A stretch of 64,000 nt of DNA from Neobacillus sp. PS2-9 (lineage in GTDB: Bacteria > Bacillota > Bacilli > Bacillales > Cytobacillaceae), in contig NZ_CP133269.1 of the NCBI RefSeq assembly GCF_030915525.1, forward strand, positions 1,079,001-1,143,000, read 5' to 3'. Shown in pieces: positions 55,575-63,963 of this stretch; positions within the stretch are counted from its first letter, which is position 1; each line of letters starts with the position of its first letter. The position numbers and the translations under genes are program-made. A model generated the notes under the pieces. It was not told where the DNA came from. It did no database searches and saw only the letters and a list, made by a program, of their open reading frames with translations.

Positions 55575-56941
55575 TATGCTGTTGGCCACGGCTTAAGCAC
55601 TTTCTTTTTACTCTTCTTTTTTTCTTTATTCCATTTAAAGTGCATAATAAAGGTGATGACACCTATGACGCACAAAAAGGCTAAGCTGATAAAAAATCCA
55701 GGTCTACTTGTCTCATGGAACAAAGTTCCGGATACGGCAATCAAAATAAACAGCGCACCAATTGAATAGAATATTTTATCCTTTACCTTCAATTCCAAAA
55801 TTTTTCTTGAGGAAGCTAAAATGAAAATCCAATTATATAGAAGCATTAAGCTTGCTGCTGTTGTGATATATTCGTAAATTTTATCAGGCATCACCAATGC
55901 TGCCACAATAGAGGCAGTAATTCCTATCATGGTAATCAGCAAAGTAAATAGAGGGACCTTTAGTTTCCCTTTTTTAGAAAAACATGCTGGCGCATCTCCT
56001 TCTTCTCCTAAGGTCATAAGGACACTTGTAACCCCATAAAGAGAAGCAGTCATTGTTGAAAAACCAGCAATAATTAACGCAGCATTAAAGAAGTGAGGCA
56101 CAAACGAAAGGTGATATGTATCTAAGGCAACGACAAAGGGACTGTCTTTCGAATTAAATTCCTTCCATGGAACCATAAGCACAGATAGACCAATCGAAAG
56201 GACATAAATAAAGGTGAGCACAAATAGCATCACTTTTCCGGCTTTCGGTGCCTCATCAGGATTTTTTAAATTGGTGGCCATTAATCCTAAAATTTCAATG
56301 CCTCCGAATGCGTAAAAGGCAAAAATGACGGCAGACCATAAACCTTTAAGCCCATGAGGAAATATATCTCTCTGGCTGTCAGGATAAGAAATTGGTCGGT
56401 CACCGTCGATTACACCAAAAATAGCTAAAGCTGCAATAATGACAAACATTAAGATGGCAGAAATTTTTAAAATGGCAAGAATGTTTTCCATCTTATTTAA
56501 TAGACCTATTCCAATAAGAATGACGGTTATTCCTAGAACACCGTAAATGGTGGCAAAAATCCATAAAGGTATTTTAGGAAACCAAAAGCGGGAAAAAATC
56601 GATAAGGCCGTCATTTGGCTTCCCATAATGAGTACTTCTGAACTCCAATACACCCAGCCGCTGCTAAAGCCTGCCCATCGACCGTAGGCTTTTTTGGCAT
56701 AGGATCTAAACCCGCCTTTAAGCGGCTCCTTAGATGTCATTTTAGACAGTGCATCAAAGACAAAGTAGGTTCCAATGGCAGCAATGATAAATGCAATTAA
56801 GATGGATGGTCCCGTCATCTTTATTGCTAAGCTTGAGCCAAGGAAAAAGCCAGTACCAATTGTGCAGCCAACTCCAAAGAGAGAAAGCTGCCACCATTTC
56901 ATATTGCTTTGTTCCCCTTTCGTCGATTTAGCTTTACTCAT
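55574..56941 (-). CDS. APC-superfamily amino-acid permease
   Basis: 455-residue permease with 12 membrane helices. The first helix carries GVGCTIGTGFFLGS, the substrate-backbone motif of the amino acid-polyamine-organocation family, and FAFYAFGGIEILGLMATNLKNP marks helix 6. The substrate is not predictable. Its ATG overlaps the TGA of a small upstream gene in an ATGA arrangement, and it has no good ribosome site of its own, so translation probably depends on that gene. Confidence 0.9.
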   Translation of the reverse strand: MSKAKSTKGEQSNMKWWQLSLFGVGCTIGTGFFLGSSLAIKMTGPSILIAFIIAAIGTYFVFDALSKMTSKEPLKGGFRSYAKKAYGRWAGFSSGWVYWSSEVLIMGSQMTALSIFSRFWFPKIPLWIFATIYGVLGITVILIGIGLLNKMENILAILKISAILMFVIIAALAIFGVIDGDRPISYPDSQRDIFPHGLKGLWSAVIFAFYAFGGIEILGLMATNLKNPDEAPKAGKVMLFVLTFIYVLSIGLSVLMVPWKEFNSKDSPFVVALDTYHLSFVPHFFNAALIIAGFSTMTASLYGVTSVLMTLGEEGDAPACFSKKGKLKVPLFTLLITMIGITASIVAALVMPDKIYEYITTAASLMLLYNWIFILASSRKILELKVKDKIFYSIGALFILIAVSGTLFHETSRPGFFISLAFLCVIGVITFIMHFKWNKEKKKSKKKVLKPWPTA

Positions 56942-57102
56942 TGAAGGTCACGGCCAGTTGCACCTGGCGATTTATCGGTATTATCTTGGTTATTATATTC
57001 AGGGTCATTTAAACCAGGCTTTTGTTCTCTGTCAGAACCTAGATATTCCCCTTCGTGTTTTTGTTGAACACTTCTAAATTTACGAAAGTTTTCATTTACC
57101 AT
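56938..57102 (-). CDS. Small hydrophilic protein (54 aa) coupled to the permease
   Basis: 54-residue frame with a clear AAAGAGGAG ribosome site before its ATG at 57102. It is very polar (NENFRKFRSVQQKHEGEYLG, then NNQDNTDKSPGATGRDLQ) with no membrane segment. TGA overlaps the permease ATG (ATGA). It may be a real small protein or a leader peptide; I do not recognise a family. Confidence 0.65.
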   Translation of the reverse strand: MVNENFRKFRSVQQKHEGEYLGSDREQKPGLNDPEYNNQDNTDKSPGATGRDLQ

Positions 57103-57307
57103 AAAATCTCCTCTTTCTCATCATTTATATCCTTTAAGATGCGCGTGAAGACAAATCTTATTCGAATTCCTTGGAAGCATTACAGATTGAATTTTGCTGG
57201 AATTAAATTTTTGTTACATAATCAAACGCGAAACAAATGAAAATATAAAGTATAAATGTTTGTTGAAAAAAGATTCACTTGCGCTTTTCATGAAAGGAGT
57301 TTATCCC

Positions 57308-58063
57308 ATGTTATCTACACAGCAGTTAGCTGAGTTGCGTTTACAATTATTGCAGGAAAAGAATGATGTGGAAGAGCATTTAGAACAAAATGATCATCTT
57401 GGTTTGGAAAGAGGGCATTTTCATGAGTCGATGGGGGAATTGTCCAGCTATGATAATCACCCTGCTGATGAAGGAACCGAGCTATATGAACGTGAAAAGG
57501 ATCTTGCATTAAATGAACACTATCAGCTACAGCTTAGAAATATTAATCACGCTCTTGAAGCCATGGAAAAAGGAACCTACGGAAAATGTGAAGTATGTGG
57601 TAGTGAGATACCAGTTGAAAGGTTAGAAGCTCTGCCCAATACTACTTATTGTATTGAACATAGTCCGGATCAAATCGTTTCACACAATCGTCCCGTTGAA
57701 GAAGGAGTATTAATGCCGGATTTCGGGAAATTTGATATGGATGAAAAGGATGAAAATGTTGCTTATGATGCAGAGGATTCTTGGCAGGAGGTTGCTCAGT
57801 GGGGTACTTCTGAAACACCGTCAGATTTAGCCTTCCCACAGGATAATTATCAGGATATATACGAAGAAGCAAACGAAAATGTTGGATATGTAGAAGACTT
57901 CGAAAATTTCGTAGGTACTGATATGTATGGAAAGGATATAACGGTTTATCCTAATCCACAGCATGAGCAATACGAAAATGCACTAGATGAAGAGGGAATC
58001 ATGACCAGTTTCGGCGACTTACCAGCCTATGAACATGATCCGTATGTGGATGACGAAAAATAA
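57308..58063 (+). CDS. yteA: YteA family protein (DksA/TraR zinc-finger type)
   Basis: 251-residue protein. N-terminal coiled coil (LAELRLQLLQEKNDVEEHLEQND), then the DksA/TraR-like finger KCEVCGSEIPVERLEALPNTTYCIEH near residues 98-123, and a long acidic C-terminal tail found in the YteA family of bacilli, where it is sporulation or stress linked. The finger has three Cys plus His rather than four Cys. ATG at 57308 lies 8 bases after AAAGGAG. Confidence 0.88.
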   Translation: MLSTQQLAELRLQLLQEKNDVEEHLEQNDHLGLERGHFHESMGELSSYDNHPADEGTELYEREKDLALNEHYQLQLRNINHALEAMEKGTYGKCEVCGSEIPVERLEALPNTTYCIEHSPDQIVSHNRPVEEGVLMPDFGKFDMDEKDENVAYDAEDSWQEVAQWGTSETPSDLAFPQDNYQDIYEEANENVGYVEDFENFVGTDMYGKDITVYPNPQHEQYENALDEEGIMTSFGDLPAYEHDPYVDDEK

Positions 58064-58075
58064 GTTATTCAAAAA

Positions 58076-58106
58076 AGAAAACAGCTTTCTATTGAGAGCT
58101 GTTTTC
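58076..58106 (+). terminator. Terminator after yteA
   Basis: AGAAAACAGCTTT / AGAGCTGTTTTCT hairpin between convergent genes. Confidence 0.82.
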
Positions 58107-58114
58107 TCTGATTT

Positions 58115-58315
58115 TTATTCTTCGGCGTTATCGGTGTCCTGACCATTTGCGTCATCACTAACGCCACCAATATCGCCTTCCATATAGGTGTCGCTCACTT
58201 GTTCATGTGTGGTTGCAAGCCCAGATGAAAGGGCATCCCCTTTTTGGTAATCGCTTGTATCAAAAACTCGACCTGCGATTTCTGCACTTTTGTTATTCGT
58301 ACTCTTTTTTTCCAA
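58115..58315 (-). CDS. yozQ: YozQ family protein (DUF4025)
   Basis: 66-residue acidic hydrophilic protein. SAEIAGRVFDTSDYQKGDALSSGLATTHEQVSDTYMEG matches the YozQ/DUF4025 family of unknown function. TTG at 58315 lies 8 bases after AAAGGAG; the in-frame GTG at 58324 touches that site. Confidence 0.82.
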   Translation of the reverse strand: MEKKSTNNKSAEIAGRVFDTSDYQKGDALSSGLATTHEQVSDTYMEGDIGGVSDDANGQDTDNAEE

Positions 58316-58412
58316 ATGAACCACTCCTTTATTAATTTTGGTACAACGGTATTTTTTCCCTTTTTACTCATGTATTACACATAAAAAAATAAATCTTTAA
58401 GGAGTGAAAAAA

Positions 58413-58550
58413 ATGAACAAAAAAAATGAATTTCCATCAAGAGAAGAATTAGACGAAGCTTTTCATTTTCTTCATGACCAAATTAACAAAATTTCTGTGG
58501 TTGAGGAAGTTGAAATGATAAAAGAAAATCAAGACAATCCAAAGGCATAA
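58413..58550 (+). CDS. Small protein of 45 residues, unknown
   Basis: 45-residue frame preceded by AAGGAGTG. Sequence NKKNEFPSREELDEAFHFL followed by DQINKISVVEEVEMIKENQ is helical and charged, with no signal. It lies 22 bases before a CDF transporter gene and may be co-transcribed. Family not recognised. Confidence 0.6.
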   Translation: MNKKNEFPSREELDEAFHFLHDQINKISVVEEVEMIKENQDNPKA

Positions 58551-58571
58551 GAATTAAAAAGGTGGTTTAGT

Positions 58572-59468
58572 ATGGAAATGAGAGAAACCTTGGCTAAAAA
58601 AATAGCCTGGATCAGTGTAATCAGCAATATTATTTTAACGGTAGGAAAAATTGCCATCGGGTGGTACGGAAATAGTGATGCCGTCTTTGCTGATGGGATT
58701 CATTCTGCTGCCGATGTCTTTGCTTCGATTATTGTCCTTTTGGTGATTAAAATAGCGAATAAACCTGCAGACCTTGAACACCCATACGGACATGGGAAAG
58801 CGGAGGTTATTGTTTCAGGAATTATAGGAATCTTACTCTTCTTTGTCGCTATATATGTCGTTTACGAGGGAATCAGCGGCTTTTTTCATGAAGTGGAGTC
58901 ACCGAGTTTGCTGGCCATGTGGGTTGCTTTATTTTCTTATATTACCAAGATTATTTTATACAGGAGTTCACTTAAGGTTGCACAGCAGCATAATAGTAAG
59001 GCCATTGAAGCCATTGCGTTTGACCATAAAGCAGATATTGTGGCATCCATCGCTGCGGCTATCGGGGTCCTACTTTCCGTTGTTGGGGAACGAATGGATA
59101 TTCACTTCTTACTTTATGGAGATAAGGCAGCAAGCATATTTGTGGCCTACTTAATTTTTAAGATTGCTAAGGAAATGTTGATGGAAGCATTTGATATCTT
59201 ATTAGAACGAAATATCAATTCAGAAACACTACAGGAATACATTGAAGTGATTAATCATTTTGATGAAGTTAGAAGAATTGACCGCATAAGAGCAAGAGAG
59301 CATGGACATTATGTATTGGTTGATTTACGTATCTCCATTGATCATTTCAAAACAATTAAGCAAGGTCATGATCTCGCCAAAACCATTAAACAAAAGCTGA
59401 TGGATCAATTTGATAACATTCATGAAGTGTTGATTCATTTAAATCCGTATTTTCCAGAAGATAAATAA
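58572..59468 (+). CDS. Cation diffusion facilitator (CDF) transporter
   Basis: 298-residue metal/H+ antiporter with six helices. SDAVFADGIHSAADVFASI (metal site Asp/His pattern in helix 2), HPYGHGKAE after helix 2, and FDHKADIVASI in helix 5, followed by the cytoplasmic C-terminal domain with HYVLVDLRISID. It exports divalent metals such as Zn, Mn or Fe; selectivity is not certain. AAAGGTGG precedes the ATG. Confidence 0.92.
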   Translation: MEMRETLAKKIAWISVISNIILTVGKIAIGWYGNSDAVFADGIHSAADVFASIIVLLVIKIANKPADLEHPYGHGKAEVIVSGIIGILLFFVAIYVVYEGISGFFHEVESPSLLAMWVALFSYITKIILYRSSLKVAQQHNSKAIEAIAFDHKADIVASIAAAIGVLLSVVGERMDIHFLLYGDKAASIFVAYLIFKIAKEMLMEAFDILLERNINSETLQEYIEVINHFDEVRRIDRIRAREHGHYVLVDLRISIDHFKTIKQGHDLAKTIKQKLMDQFDNIHEVLIHLNPYFPEDK

Positions 59469-59477
59469 AAAACTCCT

Positions 59478-59506
59478 TTGTACTTTTGAGCGTTAGGGTT
59501 TATGAT
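59478..59506 (+). promoter_or_regulatory. Candidate sigma-A promoter
   Basis: TTGTAC (59478-59483), 17 bases, TATGAT (59501-59506), upstream of a small frame at 59545 and corA. Confidence 0.5.
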
Positions 59507-59544
59507 AGGAAAGGATATAAAAAAGTTAGAGGGAGTTGATATTG

Positions 59545-59673
59545 TTGAGTTATTCCGTTGACCCGGACCCAAGTAGTAGGCGAGGGGAAGTCAATGTCTT
59601 TGAATGGATTGAATTGAATAATAGCAAGAATATCAACTCTGGAAAAGGTTGTTGGCTTCCTCAAAACAAGTAG
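59545..59673 (+). CDS. Possible 42-residue protein upstream of corA
   Basis: Open frame from TTG with GAGGGAG some 10 bases upstream, ending 17 bases before corA. Residues SYSVDPDPSSRRGEVNVFEW and NNSKNINSGKGCWLPQNK; no family recognised. Either a small protein or a translated leader for corA. Confidence 0.4.
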   Translation: MSYSVDPDPSSRRGEVNVFEWIELNNSKNINSGKGCWLPQNK

Positions 59674-59690
59674 GCGAGGAGGTTTTTTGC

Positions 59691-60629
59691 ATGTTAGAAA
59701 TTTTTAAAAGTACGGAAACAAAAGTCTTGGAAAAAGTTGATGTGATTTCAAAAGGCTGCTGGGTTAATATGCATGCTCCGACAGCAGAAGAAATTAATCG
59801 AGTGTCTAGTGATGCTCAAGTCGACGTTGACATCCTAAAAGACGCATTGGATGATGAAGAACGTCCGAGGATTGAACGTGATGACGGCAGAGTATATATC
59901 ATCGTTGACTTTCCGTATATCGTAAAGGATGAAACAGGCTATGAAGGGTATGAGACCATCCCAATTGGCATTATCCTAACGGATGAATGTATTATCACTG
60001 TTTCATTGAAGGATACACCGATTTTAGAGGAATTTAAGAGAAACAGAGTTAAAGAGTTTTTTACCTTTAAGAAGACCCGCTTCGCTCTGCAAATCTTGTT
60101 TGTTATTTCATCGTATTATCTTCGGTACCTAAAACAAATCAACAAGAAAACTAATGAAATTGAACGAGTCGTTCACCAGTCATTGAAGAATAAAGAACTA
60201 TATGCTTTTCTAGCTTTAGAAAAAAGTTTGGTGTACTTTACGACTTCATTAAAATCTAATAAGGTCGTTCTTGATAAAATTTTGCGCTTTAATTACCTAA
60301 AAATGTATGAAGAAGACAAGGATTTGTTGGAAGACGTCATTATTGAAAAAACACAGGCAATAGAAATGGCTGAAACTTACCGTTCGATCTTAACCGGGAT
60401 GATGAACGCTTTTGCCTCCATTATTTCAAATAACTTGAATATCGTGATGAAGTTCTTAACGTCCATAACGATTATTTTAGCCCTGCCCACGATGGTAGCA
60501 AGCTTTTATGGAATGAACGTAGACATTCCGTTTCAACATATTCGTCACCCGTATGTCATTCCACTTTCTATCTCGGTCTTTTTTGCTAGCTTAACTGCAT
60601 TTATATTTTGGAAAAAGAAATATTTTTAG
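59691..60629 (+). CDS. corA: CorA-family magnesium transporter
   Basis: 312-residue CorA-type channel. A large cytoplasmic funnel domain is followed by two C-terminal helices; the first ends in the YGMN signature (FYGMNVDIPF), which lines the pore mouth, and the protein ends in Lys-rich KKKYF. It transports Mg2+ and perhaps Co2+. ATG at 59691 lies 8 bases after GAGGAGG. Confidence 0.92.
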   Translation: MLEIFKSTETKVLEKVDVISKGCWVNMHAPTAEEINRVSSDAQVDVDILKDALDDEERPRIERDDGRVYIIVDFPYIVKDETGYEGYETIPIGIILTDECIITVSLKDTPILEEFKRNRVKEFFTFKKTRFALQILFVISSYYLRYLKQINKKTNEIERVVHQSLKNKELYAFLALEKSLVYFTTSLKSNKVVLDKILRFNYLKMYEEDKDLLEDVIIEKTQAIEMAETYRSILTGMMNAFASIISNNLNIVMKFLTSITIILALPTMVASFYGMNVDIPFQHIRHPYVIPLSISVFFASLTAFIFWKKKYF

Positions 60630-60632
60630 ATT

Positions 60633-60659
60633 GCCAGCCATTTAATGTGCTGGCTTTTT
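60633..60659 (+). terminator. Terminator after corA
   Basis: GCCAGC / GCTGGC with a 10-base loop and T-run, starting 4 bases after the stop. Confidence 0.8.
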
Positions 60660-60804
60660 ATTTTTTTTCTGCCTCTTTTTTGTTGAAAATCAAAAATTTT
60701 CCCAACTTCCAATAGGACTATTTGTCCATATATTTTCAGAAAAATCAAAATATAGTTAAAGAGCAGTGAGTTTGCTGTAAACATATTTTGAGAGGAGTTT
60801 CTTG

Positions 60805-62070
60805 ATGAAGAGAAAGAAAGTTCTTGGGGCTACGGTAATGAGTGTGGTAATGGGGATTTCAATGTTCGCAACCGGTGCATTTGGTCAGCAAACAAATGGT
60901 AAGGAATCTTATCGAGTATTAATTCAAGGACCTGCCTCCGAAAAGTCAAAAGCAAAGGCAAATTATGGAGTTCGCTGGGACTTTAACAGTAAAGGGTTTA
61001 CAACAACAGTCAATGCACAGCAATACGAGGCGCTTTTACACAACAAAAACTTAACGATTGAAAAAGTTTCTGAGGTAAACGTAGGAACCATGAGAGAAGA
61101 AGCAGCAGCCAAACCAGGTGGAACAACAGGTGCAGTGCCTAGTGATCGAACACCATGGGGAATTCAAGCGATCTATAATGATTCTGCCATCGCGGCTACA
61201 TCCGGAGGAAGTGGCATCACGGTAGCGGTCTTAGATACAGGTGTAAATAAAAACCATGCTGATTTAGCTAGCAACGTAAAACAATGTCAAGACTTTTCAC
61301 AAACAAAAGTTTCATGGGTAGATGGGACCTGTACAGATGGTAACGGACATGGAACACATGTATCTGGTACGGTGCTTGCTAACGGCGGAAGCACAGGTAA
61401 GGGAATTTACGGTGTGGCTCCAGAAGCAAACCTATGGTCCTATAAAGTATTGAACGATCGTGGCAGCGGCTATTCTGATGATATTGCTGCAGCCATAAAT
61501 AAAGTAGCAGATGAAGCGGTACGGACGGGTTCAAAAGTCATTATTTCGATGTCACTGGGGTCAAGCTCGAAGGATTCGCTAATTTCTAATGCGGTTGATT
61601 ATGCATATAGTAAAGGTGTACTTGTTGTCGCCGCTGCAGGAAATGACGGCCCTGGAGACAATACGATTGGTTACCCAGGTGCGTTAGTCAATGCAGTAGC
61701 CGTAGCTGCATTAGAGAATGTACAGGAAAATGGTACGTATCGTGTGGCAGATTTCTCATCCAGAGGAAATCCAGCAACTGATGGTGACTATGTAATCCAA
61801 GAACGTGATGTAGAGGTATCTGCACCAGGCAGAGCGATTGAGTCAACCTGGAAGGATGGTGGATATAACACCATTAGTGGAACATCGATGGCTACTCCTC
61901 ACGTCTCTGGTCTTGCTGCAAAGATTTGGGCAGCGAACCCATCTTGGTCAGCGAGCCAGCTACGCGCAGAACTGCAAAACAGAGCGAAAGCGTATGATAT
62001 TAAAGGTGGAACAGGTGCTACTACTGGCGATGATTATGCCTCAGGTTTCGGCTTCCCTAGAGTAAAATAA
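60805..62070 (+). CDS. Secreted subtilisin-like serine protease (S41-type, S8)
   Basis: 421-residue prepro-protease. Signal peptide to about residue 27, I9-type propeptide (35-92), then an S8 domain with Asp144 (VLDTGV), His182 (GHGTHVSG), oxyanion Asn (AAGNDG) and Ser361 (GTSMATPH). Cys161 and Cys176 suggest a disulfide beside the active-site His. Length, cysteines and motifs resemble the cold-active subtilisins S41 and S39 of Antarctic bacilli. ATG at 60805 follows GAGAGGAG. It lies just before an NprR-like regulator and peptide gene, suggesting quorum control. Confidence 0.94.
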   Translation: MKRKKVLGATVMSVVMGISMFATGAFGQQTNGKESYRVLIQGPASEKSKAKANYGVRWDFNSKGFTTTVNAQQYEALLHNKNLTIEKVSEVNVGTMREEAAAKPGGTTGAVPSDRTPWGIQAIYNDSAIAATSGGSGITVAVLDTGVNKNHADLASNVKQCQDFSQTKVSWVDGTCTDGNGHGTHVSGTVLANGGSTGKGIYGVAPEANLWSYKVLNDRGSGYSDDIAAAINKVADEAVRTGSKVIISMSLGSSSKDSLISNAVDYAYSKGVLVVAAAGNDGPGDNTIGYPGALVNAVAVAALENVQENGTYRVADFSSRGNPATDGDYVIQERDVEVSAPGRAIESTWKDGGYNTISGTSMATPHVSGLAAKIWAANPSWSASQLRAELQNRAKAYDIKGGTGATTGDDYASGFGFPRVK

Positions 62071-62078
62071 TGATTATG

Positions 62079-62109
62079 GCCATCTAGACCTGGGTCTGGA
62101 TGGCTTTTA
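62079..62109 (+). terminator. Terminator after subtilisin gene
   Basis: GCCATC.AGA / TCT.GATGGC hairpin followed by TTTTAA. Confidence 0.75.
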
Positions 62110-62149
62110 AATGAATTATTCAATCTTTTAAAAATAATCTGAAAAATAT

Positions 62150-62179
62150 TTGTAAAAATAGTTACTATAGTAGTAAAAT
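62150..62179 (+). promoter_or_regulatory. Candidate promoter of the regulator-peptide operon
   Basis: TTGTAA (62150-62155), 18 bases, TAAAAT (62174-62179). It would place the transcript start near 62186 and rules out the in-frame ATG at 62178. Confidence 0.5.
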
Positions 62180-62210
62180 GGTAAAAAACGAAAGGCAAGC
62201 TGGTGGTTAT

Positions 62211-63431
62211 ATGGAATTCGGGGCATTAATTAAATTTTATCGAACTCAAAGAGGAATCACTCAAGCAGAGCTTGCAAAAGGGATTTGCTCTGTCCCGCAT
62301 TTGAGCAAAATTGAGAATAACTCCAAAGAAGCGAATGAGGAAACGATTTCTCTATTATTGGAGCGGCTAGAAATAAGTTTGGAAGAGATAGAGGAGAAAG
62401 AAGATCAAATCAAAATCTTACTTCGAGAATTTGCAGAAAAGATTAATTTTTACCTAAAGGATAAAATTGATGAAACCTTCCAACAGTTAAAAGAGATAGA
62501 GCATATCATACCTTTCTCCAAGTATATTTATGTCTGGGAATTATATAAATTTAGATACTTAATATTTAAAGGTTTAGTCGCTGAAGCTGAAAGTCAAAAG
62601 GATCTATTATACAAGCAGAAGAAGAATTTTTCCCAACATGAAGACTATTTATTTAGATACTATAATGCTGTATTTTTAATGTGGAAGGGTCAATATAAAA
62701 ATGCAGATGATATCCTGGAAGCCTTGCATGCAGAAAATGGTAATGAAACGACAGATGGAGAATTTCTTTATCACCGTGCCTTGATAAAAAGTTCCCTTGA
62801 GCAGTCAGGTCATGCTATCCATTTTGGGAAAATGGCTTTGCAGATCTTTATGAATCAGCATAACTTTTATAGAATTCTTCATACGTTGATGCTTCTAGGG
62901 ATCAATTATACACACTCCAATATTTATGAAGAAGCCCAAGGATGCTTTCAACATTTGATACGTAATGCTGAGTTATTAAAGGAAGAAAGGATGCTTCCGC
63001 AAATCTATCATAATATGGGCTATTTGCAAAATAAAATGAAAAATGTAAAGGGTGCATTGTATTACTACGAAAAAAGTCTCGACCTGCAACCTAATTTTAA
63101 TCAACACTATCTAGTAACCTTATATTCCATAGGAGAACTTAACTATCATCTTCAATCAGTTGAGAAGGCTAGAGAATGTTTTCAAGAAGTACATTCATTG
63201 GCAAAGGATTTAGGTGTGAAAAAATATAGGCTTCTAGCAGATTTTTATTTATTCCTTTTGGTTTCTCCATCAAAAGGGTTTAAATATTTAGAAACAAAAG
63301 TAATCCCTTATTTTGAAGAAGCAAATGAACATATTGATGACCTTACCAGTTTTTATAAAATGCTTGCTGATTATTACCAAGGTAAGGGAATGATTATGGA
63401 AGCTGTGAATTATTTAAATAAAATTACTTAG
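62211..63431 (+). CDS. NprR/PlcR-like HTH-TPR quorum-sensing regulator (RRNPP family)
   Basis: 406-residue cytoplasmic regulator. N-terminal HTH (about 1-60: IKFYRTQRGITQAELAKGICSVPHLSKIENNSKEANEE), closely resembling NprR, then roughly nine tetratricopeptide helices pairs to the end (QIYHNMGYLQNKMKNVKGALYYYEKSLDL is a typical TPR). This is the layout of RRNPP sensors, which bind a re-imported signalling peptide in the TPR groove. ATG at 62211 follows GGTGG. The stop TAG overlaps the ribosome site of the peptide gene. Target is probably the upstream protease gene, by analogy with nprA-nprR-nprX. Confidence 0.88.
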   Translation: MEFGALIKFYRTQRGITQAELAKGICSVPHLSKIENNSKEANEETISLLLERLEISLEEIEEKEDQIKILLREFAEKINFYLKDKIDETFQQLKEIEHIIPFSKYIYVWELYKFRYLIFKGLVAEAESQKDLLYKQKKNFSQHEDYLFRYYNAVFLMWKGQYKNADDILEALHAENGNETTDGEFLYHRALIKSSLEQSGHAIHFGKMALQIFMNQHNFYRILHTLMLLGINYTHSNIYEEAQGCFQHLIRNAELLKEERMLPQIYHNMGYLQNKMKNVKGALYYYEKSLDLQPNFNQHYLVTLYSIGELNYHLQSVEKARECFQEVHSLAKDLGVKKYRLLADFYLFLLVSPSKGFKYLETKVIPYFEEANEHIDDLTSFYKMLADYYQGKGMIMEAVNYLNKIT

Positions 63432-63441
63432 GAGGTTTACT

Positions 63442-63585
63442 ATGAAAAAATTTGTTGTACTATTAATGTCAGTTTCAATGCTTGTACTTTTCTCATCTGC
63501 AAAGAATGTAGATGTTCAAAAATCGGTCCATCATGTAGCCTATTCTGATCCTTCTGACCACCCTATTCAACCGCCAATCGGATGA
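63442..63585 (+). CDS. Putative signalling pro-peptide (NprX/PapR-like pheromone precursor)
   Basis: 47-residue frame with AGGAGG, 10 bases after the regulator stop. Signal peptide at 1-20 (KK, then a VVLLMSVSMLVLF core, SSA), then a 27-residue exported part ending DPSDHPIQPPIG. Size, export signal and coupling to a TPR regulator are those of NprX/PapR-type pheromone genes, in which the last 5-8 residues are the signal. The C-terminal IQPPIG does not match the NprX (SKPDIVG) or PapR (LPFEF) signals I know. A terminator follows at once. Confidence 0.8.
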   Translation: MKKFVVLLMSVSMLVLFSSAKNVDVQKSVHHVAYSDPSDHPIQPPIG

Positions 63586-63596
63586 TCGTGGAAGCA

Positions 63597-63625
63597 AATC
63601 CCTGATAATATCAGGGGTTTTTTTA
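63597..63625 (+). terminator. Terminator of the regulator-peptide operon
   Basis: CCCTGAT / ATCAGGG with loop AAT-like and seven Ts, 14 bases after the peptide stop. Confidence 0.88.
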
Positions 63626-63699
63626 TTTGTGGGAATGTAAGAGTATCTGATGGCAGACAATAGGATTAATTTTATGAAAGGTAAAGAGAGGTGATTGAA

Positions 63700-63873
63700 G
63701 TGAAAGAACAAGAAAAGGACCCGAAAAGTATGGAGGAAGAGTGGGAAAAGAAGGCCATGCAAGAATTATTTGGAATGGAACCAGAGATGAGTTTGCAATC
63801 AGCTCGATTTGCTACAACTGAAAATCCGCTCTTAACCGAATATCATATTGAGCGAAATGAAAAGGAAGAATAG
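63700..63873 (+). CDS. Small acidic protein, unknown
   Basis: 57-residue frame starting at GTG 63700, which lies 5 bases after AGAGGTGA. Highly charged (KEQEKDPKSMEEEWEKKAM, later NPLLTEYHIERNEKEE), no signal or membrane segment. No family recognised. The in-frame GTG at 63691 is inside the ribosome site. Confidence 0.6.
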   Translation: MKEQEKDPKSMEEEWEKKAMQELFGMEPEMSLQSARFATTENPLLTEYHIERNEKEE

Positions 63874-63963
63874 TTATTTTTGATAAAAAGAATGAATCCT
63901 ACCTTTTAAGGGGTATCCTAAGAATATGTGTTTTAATTCCAGTAGAAGGTTAAGGAGGACAAA

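Noticed and set aside
57194..57307. Longer start for yteA
   Set aside because: The added stretch is AT-rich promoter sequence; ATG 57308 has AAAGGAG at 8 bases and the family start.
62178..62210. Earlier ATG for the NprR-like regulator
   Set aside because: It overlaps the likely -10 box at 62174-62179 and has no ribosome site.
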